7,453 nucleotides of DNA from Deltaproteobacteria bacterium (GCA_011390535.1 JAABSF010000121.1:1-7453); one strand, 5' to 3'. Positions 1 to 6,281 are shown, numbered from the stretch's first letter. Notes: generated by a model not told the origin, from the letters alone. Numbers and translations: made by a program.

Positions 1-246
1 AACGGGGTCGGCGTGCTCAAAGAGCTTGAGAAATGCGGGGTAGACGTCGTATGTGACACATGTTTTGTAGTCGCGCCCCTACGAGGGCTTTTCAGCAAAG
101 TAATGACCAACTCGGCAAAAGGCTGCTATTACGCCCGGGGACACAACAAACTGGAAGTCAAGATCGCCACAACTCAAAAATGCGTTGAGGTCGCTTGCAG
201 CCCCTCCGGAAAACAAACACCACAAAAGCAAAGAGACCCCTCTTAA
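1..246 (+). CDS. Aconitase X-type dehydratase, C-terminal fragment
   Basis: This is the 3' end of a gene that enters from the left edge; reading frame 1 is open from base 1 to the TAA at 244-246 (81 codons). The visible piece contains GVDVVCDTC, then KVMTNSAKGCYYARG and a closing CVEVA, which is the usual C-terminal layout of the AcnX (DUF521) large subunit or catalytic domain. AcnX proteins are Fe-S dehydratases related to aconitase; known members act on mevalonate 5-phosphate (archaea) or cis-3-hydroxy-L-proline (bacteria). The substrate cannot be told from this fragment. The DTC cysteine is probably a cluster ligand (inference). After CVEVA there is a short polar tail rich in Gln, Lys and Pro that I would not expect to be conserved. 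No AcnX small subunit follows downstream, so it is either upstream or fused at the N-terminus. Confidence 0.8.
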   Translation, partial: NGVGVLKELEKCGVDVVCDTCFVVAPLRGLFSKVMTNSAKGCYYARGHNKLEVKIATTQKCVEVACSPSGKQTPQKQRDPS

Positions 247-303
247 GTGCGACAAAAAACACCTTGGCAAAAAGTTTTATTCTTCTATATTCTCCAAACG
301 TGT

Positions 304-326
304 GCTTTTCGTGTTGGGCGAAAAGC
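304..326 (+). terminator. Strong hairpin downstream of acnX, possible terminator
   Basis: GCTTTTCG (304-311) pairs perfectly with CGAAAAGC (319-326) around a 7-nt loop. It lies 57 nt after the acnX stop and 98 nt before the next start. Only a short TTTGGGTT follows, so it is a poor match to a classical intrinsic terminator. It could instead be a leader structure in the mRNA of the downstream lipoprotein gene. Confidence 0.35.
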
Positions 327-411
327 TTTGGGTTCTCAGATGAGAGAGGTGACCTGAAGTTTTATAGGAAGACATTCGAATCTGTTTCGTATTTCTGTTT
401 TTTTTAGACAC

Positions 412-419
412 AAGGAGGA
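412..419 (+). promoter_or_regulatory. Ribosome binding site of the cysteine-repeat lipoprotein gene
   Basis: AAGGAGGA sits five bases before the ATG at 425, a near-perfect Shine-Dalgarno match. It fixes the start codon and predicts efficient translation. A run of eight T residues (398-405) lies just upstream. Confidence 0.8.
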
Positions 420-424
420 AGAGA

Positions 425-1324
425 ATGAACAAAAAATTTATGGGCTTAAGGAGCGGAACGGCAGTGTTGTCGGCGTTTTTGCTGGCACCGGTTTTTTTCG
501 GCAGCGGCTGTTCCGACAAACCCAGCTGCGAGCTGCTCTATAAGAGACTGGACAAATGTGAAGATGACTTTGCGTTGAAGAAAGACAAATTCATAAAAAT
601 GTGTGAAAAGCGCAAAGATAAAGCACGGGTAAAAGAACAGATCAAATGTTCAAAACACTCTGACTGCAAGAAATTCAAGAAATGTCTCGACGAGTCGGGC
701 AAAAAGGCTCGCGCAGCCGACACCGCAGAGCGGATCGAAAAAGCGATAAAAGAAAAAGATTTCAGCAAGGCCATGATGACTTGTAAATTCAATAAGGACA
801 TCCTGACCGATGAGCTGAAAAAGAAATGTGATGAAGTGGCAAAAGACGGCTACAAAGAGATTCACGCCAAAGCTGTTAAAATGAGAGATGAAGGCCCGGT
901 CGACACGAAGCGCTTTCGTATTTGCTCGGACCTGAAAGCTGCGGCAAAAGCGCTGGGCGAAGAAAAGGAAAAAGAAGCCAAAAAAATATGCGAAGAACTC
1001 AACATCGCGGAACAAGGGCAAAAGGCAATCGAGAAAGCCAAGGAAGCTCTGAAAGAGGGGAAATCTATTCCTTTCAACTGCGATTACAGCCTGAAGAAAA
1101 TAACTGCTGCAAAAGGGGATTTCGCGGAAAAACTCAAAAAAGAAGTGATCAAGGCGTGCTATGTAGATTTGGGCGCCGCCGTTCTTGAAAAAGAGGTCCC
1201 TAAGATGAAACGTTTCTGCCCATACAAGGTCAAACAGATCTTCAAAGCCGTGAAACAGTATGACATCAAAGATCCGAAGCTGGATCCTTTGCTTGAAAAA
1301 GCAAAACCTCTCTGCGACAAATAA
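425..1324 (+). CDS. Predicted lipoprotein with four cysteine-pair helical repeats
   Basis: I do not recognise a named family. The 299-residue protein starts with a basic stretch and a hydrophobic segment (residues 12-25), then GSGC with Cys29 as the likely lipidated residue. The lipobox lacks the usual Leu/Val at -3, so simple secretion is an alternative. Residues 30-90 hold six cysteines (35, 45, 60, 75, 81, 87), including the CKKFKKCL motif common in deltaproteobacterial secreted proteins. From about residue 101 to the end I see four imperfect repeats, each a charged Ala/Lys helix followed by a cysteine pair: 120/135, 167/189, 219/245 and 265/297. Fourteen cysteines remain after the lipid cysteine, enough for seven disulfides. 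The body is very rich in Lys and Glu and should be alpha-helical. It probably acts at the cell envelope as a binding or structural protein. No catalytic motif is visible. The start is set by AAGGAGGA upstream. The gene stands alone between acnX and amrS. Confidence 0.8.
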   Translation: MNKKFMGLRSGTAVLSAFLLAPVFFGSGCSDKPSCELLYKRLDKCEDDFALKKDKFIKMCEKRKDKARVKEQIKCSKHSDCKKFKKCLDESGKKARAADTAERIEKAIKEKDFSKAMMTCKFNKDILTDELKKKCDEVAKDGYKEIHAKAVKMRDEGPVDTKRFRICSDLKAAAKALGEEKEKEAKKICEELNIAEQGQKAIEKAKEALKEGKSIPFNCDYSLKKITAAKGDFAEKLKKEVIKACYVDLGAAVLEKEVPKMKRFCPYKVKQIFKAVKQYDIKDPKLDPLLEKAKPLCDK

Positions 1325-1439
1325 CCTCTCCTGTCCGTGACAAAGAACATTCCAGAAAAAAGCTTCCTGCTTTAAACCTCAAGTCGGAATAATCGAATAA
1401 TCTACACATCCCCGAAGCCGATACATTCCACGCGACAGC

Positions 1440-1463
1440 GCTAAGGCTTCAGCTAAGGCTTCA
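1440..1463. repeat. Perfect 12-bp tandem duplication
   Basis: GCTAAGGCTTCA occurs twice in tandem (1440-1451 and 1452-1463) in the 220-bp gap between the lipoprotein gene and amrS. No gene is visible in this gap. The only other structure is a weak five-pair hairpin (AAAGC/GCTTT, 1359-1373) just after the lipoprotein stop, which might serve as a poor terminator. Confidence 0.7.
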
Positions 1464-1543
1464 ATAGACTTCCTGGTTTTGGCGCCTGCAAAAATATTCG
1501 AGGAAACCGTTGAAAGCAGCGTTTCCTTGTGTACAGTCTCTCT

Positions 1544-2584
1544 ATGGACACAAATCGAAATGAAATGAAAAGAGCAGAGCTTTGGAGCCCCGAGAAAAAG
1601 AATCGCGTGAGATGTGAGCTGTGCCATCATCGCTGCCTCATTCATGAGGGCCGTCGTGGCGTATGCGGAGTTAGAGAAAATCAAGGCGGAGTATTGTACT
1701 CCTTAAACTACGGAAAATTGATCTCCACCAACTCCGATCCCATCGAAAAAAAACCTCTGTTCCATTTTTATCCCGGAACCACGAGCTTATCCATCGCAAC
1801 AGTTGGCTGCAATTTAAGGTGTTTAAATTGTCAGAACGCGACAATTTCCCAGTGGCCTGTAGATAATCCCCAGAAGGCTCTTCCTGGAGAATATGTACCC
1901 CCTGAGGCAATCGTCGAGCTGGCGGTGGCGAGAAAATGCACTACAATTGCATACACTTACACAGAGCCTACGATATTCCTTGAATATGCCCACGATGTCG
2001 CTCAACGTGCGAGCCGAGCCGGCATAAAGAACGTTTTTGTAACAAATGGTTATATGACACAAGATGCTCTGGACCTCATGGGAGATAACCTCCACGCCGC
2101 AAACATAGACCTAAAGAGTGCGGATGAATCAGTCATGAAGAAGCTCACCGGCGCCCACGCGCAACCTGTTATGGATAATATCAAAGAGATGCATTCCAGA
2201 GGAATTTGGGTGGAAGCTACAACCCTAGTAATACCGGGTTACAATGATAATGACACCAGCCTGAGAGATATTGCGAAATTTATTGCGCAAACGAGCGTAG
2301 ATATCCCATGGCACGTGAGCAGATTTCACGCAGCCTACAAGCTCCCACATTTGAAATCCACTCCCACCACCGCACTTAAACGAGCACACGAAATCGGCAA
2401 AGAAGCCGGCCTCCGTTACATCTACACCGGTAATCTTTGGGGTGACGAGAACGAATCCACAACCTGCCCGTCTTGCGGAAAGATAGCCATCAGTAGATAT
2501 GGCTTTACAATTCGTGATATTCACATCCGTGATGGAAGATGCACGCATTGCAGGGCGCAGATAGCCGGGGTAGGGTTACCCTGA
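1544..2584 (+). CDS. amrS: AmmeMemoRadiSam system radical SAM enzyme (AmrS)
   Basis: This is a radical S-adenosylmethionine protein of the AmrS family, predicted to be cytoplasmic. Its reaction is not firmly established; the family is named after its frequent neighbours AMMECR1-like AmrA and Memo-like AmrB, neither of which is in this window. Counting from a GTG at 1529 as residue 1, the N-terminus has CELCHHRC (29-36) plus Cys46. The Fe-S cluster motif CNLRCLNC uses Cys94, Cys98 and Cys101 in the CxxxCxxC spacing. TYTEPTIF (143-150), NIDLKS and VIPGYND are typical internal motifs. The C-terminus ends in a four-cysteine knuckle (CPSC 313-316 and CTHC 338-341). It looks full length. The start is uncertain: GTG 1529, ATG 1544 and ATG 1565 are in frame and none has a good Shine-Dalgarno site; ATG 1565 gives the shortest family-like N-terminus. 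prmC follows 64 bp downstream on the same strand and could be co-transcribed. Confidence 0.9.
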   Translation: MDTNRNEMKRAELWSPEKKNRVRCELCHHRCLIHEGRRGVCGVRENQGGVLYSLNYGKLISTNSDPIEKKPLFHFYPGTTSLSIATVGCNLRCLNCQNATISQWPVDNPQKALPGEYVPPEAIVELAVARKCTTIAYTYTEPTIFLEYAHDVAQRASRAGIKNVFVTNGYMTQDALDLMGDNLHAANIDLKSADESVMKKLTGAHAQPVMDNIKEMHSRGIWVEATTLVIPGYNDNDTSLRDIAKFIAQTSVDIPWHVSRFHAAYKLPHLKSTPTTALKRAHEIGKEAGLRYIYTGNLWGDENESTTCPSCGKIAISRYGFTIRDIHIRDGRCTHCRAQIAGVGLP

Positions 2585-2648
2585 AAAACAAAAATGACCA
2601 GCCGTTTTTTTATCCATTTTTCGCATACTTATCCGGAAAAAGTGCATT

Positions 2649-3602
2649 ATGAATCCTGTAAGCAAAGAGATCTGGACAGTAGGAGATGTCCTGAAATGGA
2701 CAACAGAGCGTTTCAAAGAGGCCGGGCTCAGCTCTCCCCGCCTGGACGCCGAAGTGCTGTTGGCATCTGTCCTAAGCTGCGACAGAGTGACTGTATACAC
2801 TGATTATCAAAAGCCGCTTGATCTGCAAGAGAGGGCTCGTTACAGAGAGCTGGTGAAAAAAAGGCTGGAAGGCCAACCCACTGCGTACCTCGTAGGGCAC
2901 CGTGAATTTTGGTCCCTTGATTTCAAGGTAAATCCTCATGTTCTGATTCCGCGGCCCGACACCGAGCTCCTTGTAGAGCTCACACTGGAGCTCATTAAAG
3001 ACACCGCTCACCCACTCATTGCAGACATAGGCACCGGCTCCGGATGCATTGCAACAGCCATCGCAAAAGAACGCAAGGATGCGACCATTGTGGCGACGGA
3101 TCTGTCACAGAAGGCATTGTCCACAGCTAAAGAGAATGCCCGGCGGCACGGTGTAAATATTGAGTTTTTCCACGGATTCTTAACGGAACCTTTAATGGAA
3201 AGAGCCGGCGAGTTTCACCTTGTAGTGTCAAACCCTCCTTATATACCCGAAAACGAGGACTTGGAATCGAGTGAACGTGGAAAAAAACCTCAAGGTGTCC
3301 AGACCGGCACCACAGGTGGTGACCTGATGTGTGACCCTAACGTTATGAAATACGAACCCCGGGAGGCTCTCATGGGCGGAGAAGACGGGCTGGATATTAT
3401 TAGAGCGCTGATAGCTGATGTACCCAATATACTTCGCCCGGGGGGCTTTTTTATAACAGAGGTGGGCGCGAACCAGGCATCAAGGGTTGCAGAGCTGATG
3501 AAAGAAACGAAAGCCTATGAAAACGTAGATATCCGCCGAGACCTCGCAGGGTTGGATAGGGCCGTCTTCGGCAAAAAAACCGGATCAGTTTCAGAGCCAT
3601 AG
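2649..3602 (+). CDS. prmC: Release factor N5-glutamine methyltransferase with an inserted loop
   Basis: PrmC (HemK) transfers a methyl group from S-adenosylmethionine to the glutamine of the GGQ motif in peptide release factors RF1 and RF2, in the cytoplasm. The 317-residue protein shows an N-terminal helical substrate-binding domain (about 1-75), then YLVGHREFW, the family signature LIPRPDTE (99-106), SAM motif I DIGTGSGCIA (126-135), and the catalytic NPPY at 195-198. EPREAL and GGEDGLD (236-249) follow, and the Rossmann fold closes with GGFFITEVG. Between NPPYI and EPR there are about 36 residues where family members usually have about 15. The extra segment (about 207-228) is polar and glycine-rich with one cysteine. 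The start ATG has only a weak upstream site (GGAAA). prfA, a frequent neighbour, is not in the window. Confidence 0.93.
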   Translation: MNPVSKEIWTVGDVLKWTTERFKEAGLSSPRLDAEVLLASVLSCDRVTVYTDYQKPLDLQERARYRELVKKRLEGQPTAYLVGHREFWSLDFKVNPHVLIPRPDTELLVELTLELIKDTAHPLIADIGTGSGCIATAIAKERKDATIVATDLSQKALSTAKENARRHGVNIEFFHGFLTEPLMERAGEFHLVVSNPPYIPENEDLESSERGKKPQGVQTGTTGGDLMCDPNVMKYEPREALMGGEDGLDIIRALIADVPNILRPGGFFITEVGANQASRVAELMKETKAYENVDIRRDLAGLDRAVFGKKTGSVSEP

Positions 3603-3622
3603 CTAAACAGGCTCACATTGAC

Positions 3623-3655
3623 CGCCGATCCATCTCTTCATGCGGCGTTTCTTTC
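3623..3655 (+). terminator. Weak terminator candidate after prmC
   Basis: CGCCG (3623-3627) can pair with CGGCG (3643-3647) around a 15-nt loop, followed by TTTCTTTC. The stem is short and the loop long, so this is only a candidate. It lies in the 93-bp gap between the convergent prmC and the minus-strand lipoprotein gene, where some termination signal would be expected. Confidence 0.25.
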
Positions 3656-3695
3656 TGCGAGCATGTTTGCCGGCCAAGGCACCCCCACAAATTCT

Positions 3696-5795
3696 TTAGA
3701 AACAAATTTCATCATTTCCATCTCCCTGAATCCCTAAAATCCTTCGTAGCCAATGTGCAACACATTCGGCTTTCATGACATCCGGCAATGTAGTTTCAAG
3801 CTCACCTCCAAGCACCATCAAGCCTCCATGCGTCCTTAGGTCTTCGTGATCAAAACACTCAGCTGCCATTTTTCGAGAGGTACGAAAACGTTTCTTTCCC
3901 CTCCTGCCGCTCAACTTTAACCCACAAATTGCCTCTAACAAAAGATCGCCGCTCTCGGGGCGTTTCAAATCAGGAGGCAGATCAACAGATTTTCTCACCC
4001 CTCCATGTTCCCTGAACACCCTCCTGCCGTTCCACTCTAAATTCTCAAATTCATACCTCAATAGATCACGGGCTCCCGAACGTCTAGACAGATCATTTAG
4101 ATAAACAAAAGCAGAGCCTTCATTTCCGACTACTTTGGAACCGGGGGCGGCTTCTTGAACAATGGAGCCTATACGGACCTCCATGTGGGTCGGGACCAGC
4201 CCTCCCGTGCCCACCAGCACTATTGTCGTGTCTGTTTCATTAACCTCGTTGATCAGGCCCGCGAGCGACCTTGAAAAAGTGATCATAGACTTGTGCCAAA
4301 GAGCACGCAACCTTTTGATTTCACTTTTCTTCATATCCTGTCTGAGATGGGAGGCATCCAAAAATTGAGAGAGTCTCCGAGGAGTATCCATCCGCACCAG
4401 GGCAAAATCCCAGGATGAATCTTCAATTAACCAAGACACAAAACGCCCCGCCATGAGACCTCTCAACAAAGTTGCCTCAGCCATTGTTACCGGATCCGCC
4501 CAACCTTTTGAATAGGATCCGAAATCAGGTTTAGGCGGCCAAGCGATGGATGCCCGCCTCAGTTCAGGACACTTGCTTTTGTCATTTAAGTGCAACCTGG
4601 TCATGGATGTTCCGTAAAGCAAAGTTCGGCCTGTGGCCGAGTCGCTCTCTAAAAGCTTTAAAGAGAAATCAAGGCCGTTACAGTAATTGCTGTTCTTTTC
4701 TTCTTTAACGTCACATGCACCTAAGATGTGTTTCTCCTTCCACTGACCAATATTTAGAAAGTCTTCAACGTCGTTTTGATGATCTTTGGCGTGAGTCTCC
4801 AGCCAAATACGGGCGCCGTCTTCGGGAGTTCCATCTTTTCCTTCACTTCCAATTTCACCAACTCTTGCGATTTCACCAACACTTTCGCTGTCCTCAACAA
4901 TTCTGATTTGTCCAAGTTCGCTGCTAGATGCAGAGACCTCCCTTCTCACATCTCCACTTTTTACCGCTGTAGACCACAGTCTCAACAAAGGTTTTCTTTC
5001 TCCCCAAGCACCTTTAACGCTCAACCCTTTCGCTGCGCCGGTTTCGCAGACGCGAGGAAATTTCAAAACCACCTGCCTTGCCAGCTCCGCCCAGCTATTT
5101 TGGCGAGGACCGGCCGCAGGCCATGGCAACAAGTCGGGCATGGAAGGACCCATATTGTGAAAAGAAGGTTCGCAAACTGCAAAATGATCACCCAAACCTG
5201 AGTCAAATCGGGGGTTGTTTTTCTGAGTTGAATTGCACAAGACACCCGGGATGTCCCAAGTCATTATATTCATTCCCCTCTCGCGCGCCTCCCTTATTAC
5301 TGTTTTAGCCAATATGGGCTCATGTTCCCCCCTCACGGATTTCCCCCGTCTCATAAATCTCCCGGCCAAAACACCATGCTCAGCCGGACTTCTACCTGTG
5401 ATCATTGTTAGAATTGTAGTGAGCGCCAAACCAGGTTCAGGAGGCAAAATGGATGAGATTTCTAAATTATGGCTGTTCTTCACATCCTGGATATCTTGTG
5501 TTCGGATTCGGGTTCCTGTCTCTCTCCCTGGGCTTCGGCCCGCCAAAAGAGCGGGTTTCAGAAATTTATTCATATGCTCTTCGGACATCCCCTGGATAAA
5601 CAGCAATAAGACCCGTTTTCGCTGAGAAGAGCTGTTATCCGATTTGGGTGACTCCTTGAAAAACCCCTCTACTTCTTCATTTTCATTCCCCGCGCATGAC
5701 CCAAAAAGAAAGCAAAATGTTAAAACCACACTCACAAACCTATTGAATTTCCCGCTATCAACAGCTCTCCTAAAAGATTCGATTTCTTGCAACAT
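3696..5795 (-). CDS. Lipoprotein with degenerate alkaline-phosphatase-superfamily fold
   Basis: The 699-residue protein has a hydrophobic segment (20-32) ending in GSC, with Cys34 as the probable lipidated residue. The fold resembles type I phosphodiesterases of the alkaline phosphatase superfamily. RVLLLFIQGM (61-70) matches the first strand, PPEPG...TGRSPAEHGV (118-142) the nucleophile region, DTTIVLV (522-528) the late strand, PESGDLLLEA the SGDL segment, and THGG...LPDVM (655-674) the C-terminal metal histidine and closing motif. Key positions look lost: Gln68 where the metal Asp is expected, no Thr or Ser at the nucleophile position (Ala124 by spacing from TG), and GTGG (529-532) in place of (S/T)DHG. 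His656 is kept, and Asp470 may be. It is therefore probably a pseudoenzyme with a binding or scaffold role at the envelope. A long Ser/Glu/Gly-rich stretch at about 285-330 looks like an insert. The start is set by AGGAGG. It converges on prmC and is divergent from vapBC. Family fold is fairly secure; loss of activity is inferred from manual alignment. Confidence 0.72.
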   Translation of the reverse strand: MLQEIESFRRAVDSGKFNRFVSVVLTFCFLFGSCAGNENEEVEGFFKESPKSDNSSSQRKRVLLLFIQGMSEEHMNKFLKPALLAGRSPGRETGTRIRTQDIQDVKNSHNLEISSILPPEPGLALTTILTMITGRSPAEHGVLAGRFMRRGKSVRGEHEPILAKTVIREARERGMNIMTWDIPGVLCNSTQKNNPRFDSGLGDHFAVCEPSFHNMGPSMPDLLPWPAAGPRQNSWAELARQVVLKFPRVCETGAAKGLSVKGAWGERKPLLRLWSTAVKSGDVRREVSASSSELGQIRIVEDSESVGEIARVGEIGSEGKDGTPEDGARIWLETHAKDHQNDVEDFLNIGQWKEKHILGACDVKEEKNSNYCNGLDFSLKLLESDSATGRTLLYGTSMTRLHLNDKSKCPELRRASIAWPPKPDFGSYSKGWADPVTMAEATLLRGLMAGRFVSWLIEDSSWDFALVRMDTPRRLSQFLDASHLRQDMKKSEIKRLRALWHKSMITFSRSLAGLINEVNETDTTIVLVGTGGLVPTHMEVRIGSIVQEAAPGSKVVGNEGSAFVYLNDLSRRSGARDLLRYEFENLEWNGRRVFREHGGVRKSVDLPPDLKRPESGDLLLEAICGLKLSGRRGKKRFRTSRKMAAECFDHEDLRTHGGLMVLGGELETTLPDVMKAECVAHWLRRILGIQGDGNDEICF

Positions 5796-5800
5796 GACTA

Positions 5801-5806
5801 CCTCCT
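5801..5806 (-). promoter_or_regulatory. Ribosome binding site of the pseudo-phosphatase lipoprotein gene
   Basis: On the minus strand AGGAGG is followed by TAGTC and then ATG (5795-5793). This perfect site supports the chosen start, even though it leaves about 19 residues before the hydrophobic core of the signal peptide. Confidence 0.85.
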
Positions 5807-6070
5807 AAGGTTTTGTTTCCATTCCGTTGGAGTTAAAGCCATGCACATACTGTGCCCGGACCTAACATGTTGCAATAACTGGTTTTTCTAAAAAGGTCCT
5901 ATTACTCCTATTTCTTTTCCTTCACCTGACATTTTTAAAAAGCATCTTCAAGAAGAGCATTGGGAGGTCCAAAACAAATCAAGAGAATAGAGTCAAGAAC
6001 TCAAAGAGATAGGCCAAACAAAAACAAAGAGAGGGTTAATGTCAAAATGATTTAGATGATTCATTCACCG

Positions 6071-6098
6071 GTGTCGGCTTGTTTTTCAAGGCCGGCAT
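6071..6098. other. Bulged hairpin with T5 loop upstream of vapBC
   Basis: The left arm 6071-6081 pairs with the right arm 6087-6098 around a TTTTT loop. There are eleven pairs including two G-T wobbles, with one bulged G at 6091. No T-tract follows on the plus strand and no gene ends here, so it is not an obvious terminator. It may be a leftover of a mobile element end or a small structured RNA. Function unknown. Confidence 0.45.
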
Positions 6099-6178
6099 GA
6101 ACCGAACCTATTTTACAACACCATTTTCGCATCAAAAATAGTGCGTTAAGGACACCCTGTATGAATACCATAAGGTCA

Positions 6179-6205
6179 ACTCTGCGACTCTGCGATTACT
6201 CTGCA
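6179..6205. repeat. Three short ACTCTGCR repeats
   Basis: ACTCTGCG occurs at 6179-6186 and 6187-6194 in tandem, with a third copy, ACTCTGCA, at 6198-6205. The last copy runs into the palindrome CTGCAG. Repeats of the type CTCTGCG-nCTCTGCG are common in intergenic DNA of environmental bacteria, so this may be a dispersed repeat rather than an operator. It ends 17 bp before the vapBC -35 box. Confidence 0.6.
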
Positions 6206-6222
6206 GAATGGCATTTGAACCA

Positions 6223-6254
6223 TTGACAAATAATATGTGCAAACATAATATGTG
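6223..6254 (+). promoter_or_regulatory. vapBC promoter with overlapping direct repeats (likely operator)
   Basis: TTGACA (6223-6228) is a perfect -35 box. TAATAT (6246-6251) follows at 17-bp spacing, and CATAAT (6244-6249) at 15 bp is an alternative -10. Two copies of ATAATATGTG (6230-6239 and 6245-6254) cover the spacer and the -10, and TATGT-GCAA-ACATA (6234-6247) is an inverted repeat across the same bases. VapB-type antitoxins usually repress their own promoter with the toxin as co-repressor, so these repeats are good operator candidates (inference). Confidence 0.6.
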
Positions 6255-6269
6255 TATTGTGACTTAATC

Positions 6270-6275
6270 AGGAGG
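6270..6275 (+). promoter_or_regulatory. Ribosome binding site that sets the vapB start
   Basis: AGGAGG lies six bases before ATG 6282. The frame is also open upstream from a GTG at 6252, but that start would fall inside the promoter repeats and would have the Shine-Dalgarno site within the coding sequence. ATG 6282 is therefore the start. Confidence 0.85.
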
Positions 6276-6281
6276 GTTCTC

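Larger units (their letters stand above)
5807..6222. other. AT-rich intergenic region without a gene
   Basis: I see no credible coding sequence here on either strand. It holds a 13-bp inverted repeat GCACATACTGTGC (5843-5855) upstream of the minus-strand lipoprotein gene, a palindromic TTTTTAAAAA run near 5934-5943, an A/G-rich plus-strand stretch (about 5965-6035), the bulged hairpin at 6071-6098 and the CTCTGCG repeats at 6179-6206. The promoter of the minus-strand gene must lie in the left part, but no convincing -35/-10 pair stands out. Confidence 0.6.

Noticed and set aside
650..1021. Minus-strand frame of 123 codons rich in Phe
   Set aside because: It is the antisense of the Lys/Glu-rich lipoprotein (Lys and Glu codons read backwards as Phe, Leu and Ser); no start signal.
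1379..1684. Minus-strand frame of 101 codons covering the amrS upstream gap
   Set aside because: It overlaps the conserved N-terminus of AmrS, has no known motif, and its EALAEALA stretch comes from the 12-bp tandem repeat.
2586..2612. Terminator between amrS and prmC (AAAAAC paired with GTTTTT)
   Set aside because: The stem is almost all A-T with a long loop; too weak to call, so amrS and prmC may well be co-transcribed.
2614..2649. Possible shared repeat between the prmC upstream gap and 6121-6148 (CCATTTT-CGCAT ... AGTGC-TTA)
   Set aside because: Only short AT-rich blocks match and the spacing differs; likely chance.
4776..5625. Two plus-strand open frames (4776-5201 and 5233-5625) antisense to the minus-strand lipoprotein gene
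   Set aside because: Their translations have no recognisable motif and biased composition, and they lie fully inside a well-supported gene with a good ribosome binding site.
6062..6103. Integron attC site around the hairpin upstream of vapBC
   Set aside because: No paired RYYYAAC/GTTRRRY core sites flank it, and no integrase is in the window.
6179..6254. CRISPR-like array from the short repeats before vapBC
   Set aside because: The units are 8-10 bp with irregular short spacing and no spacers of CRISPR length.
6252..6281. Upstream GTG start that would lengthen VapB by ten residues
   Set aside because: It lies in the promoter repeats and the AGGAGG site fits ATG 6282 instead.
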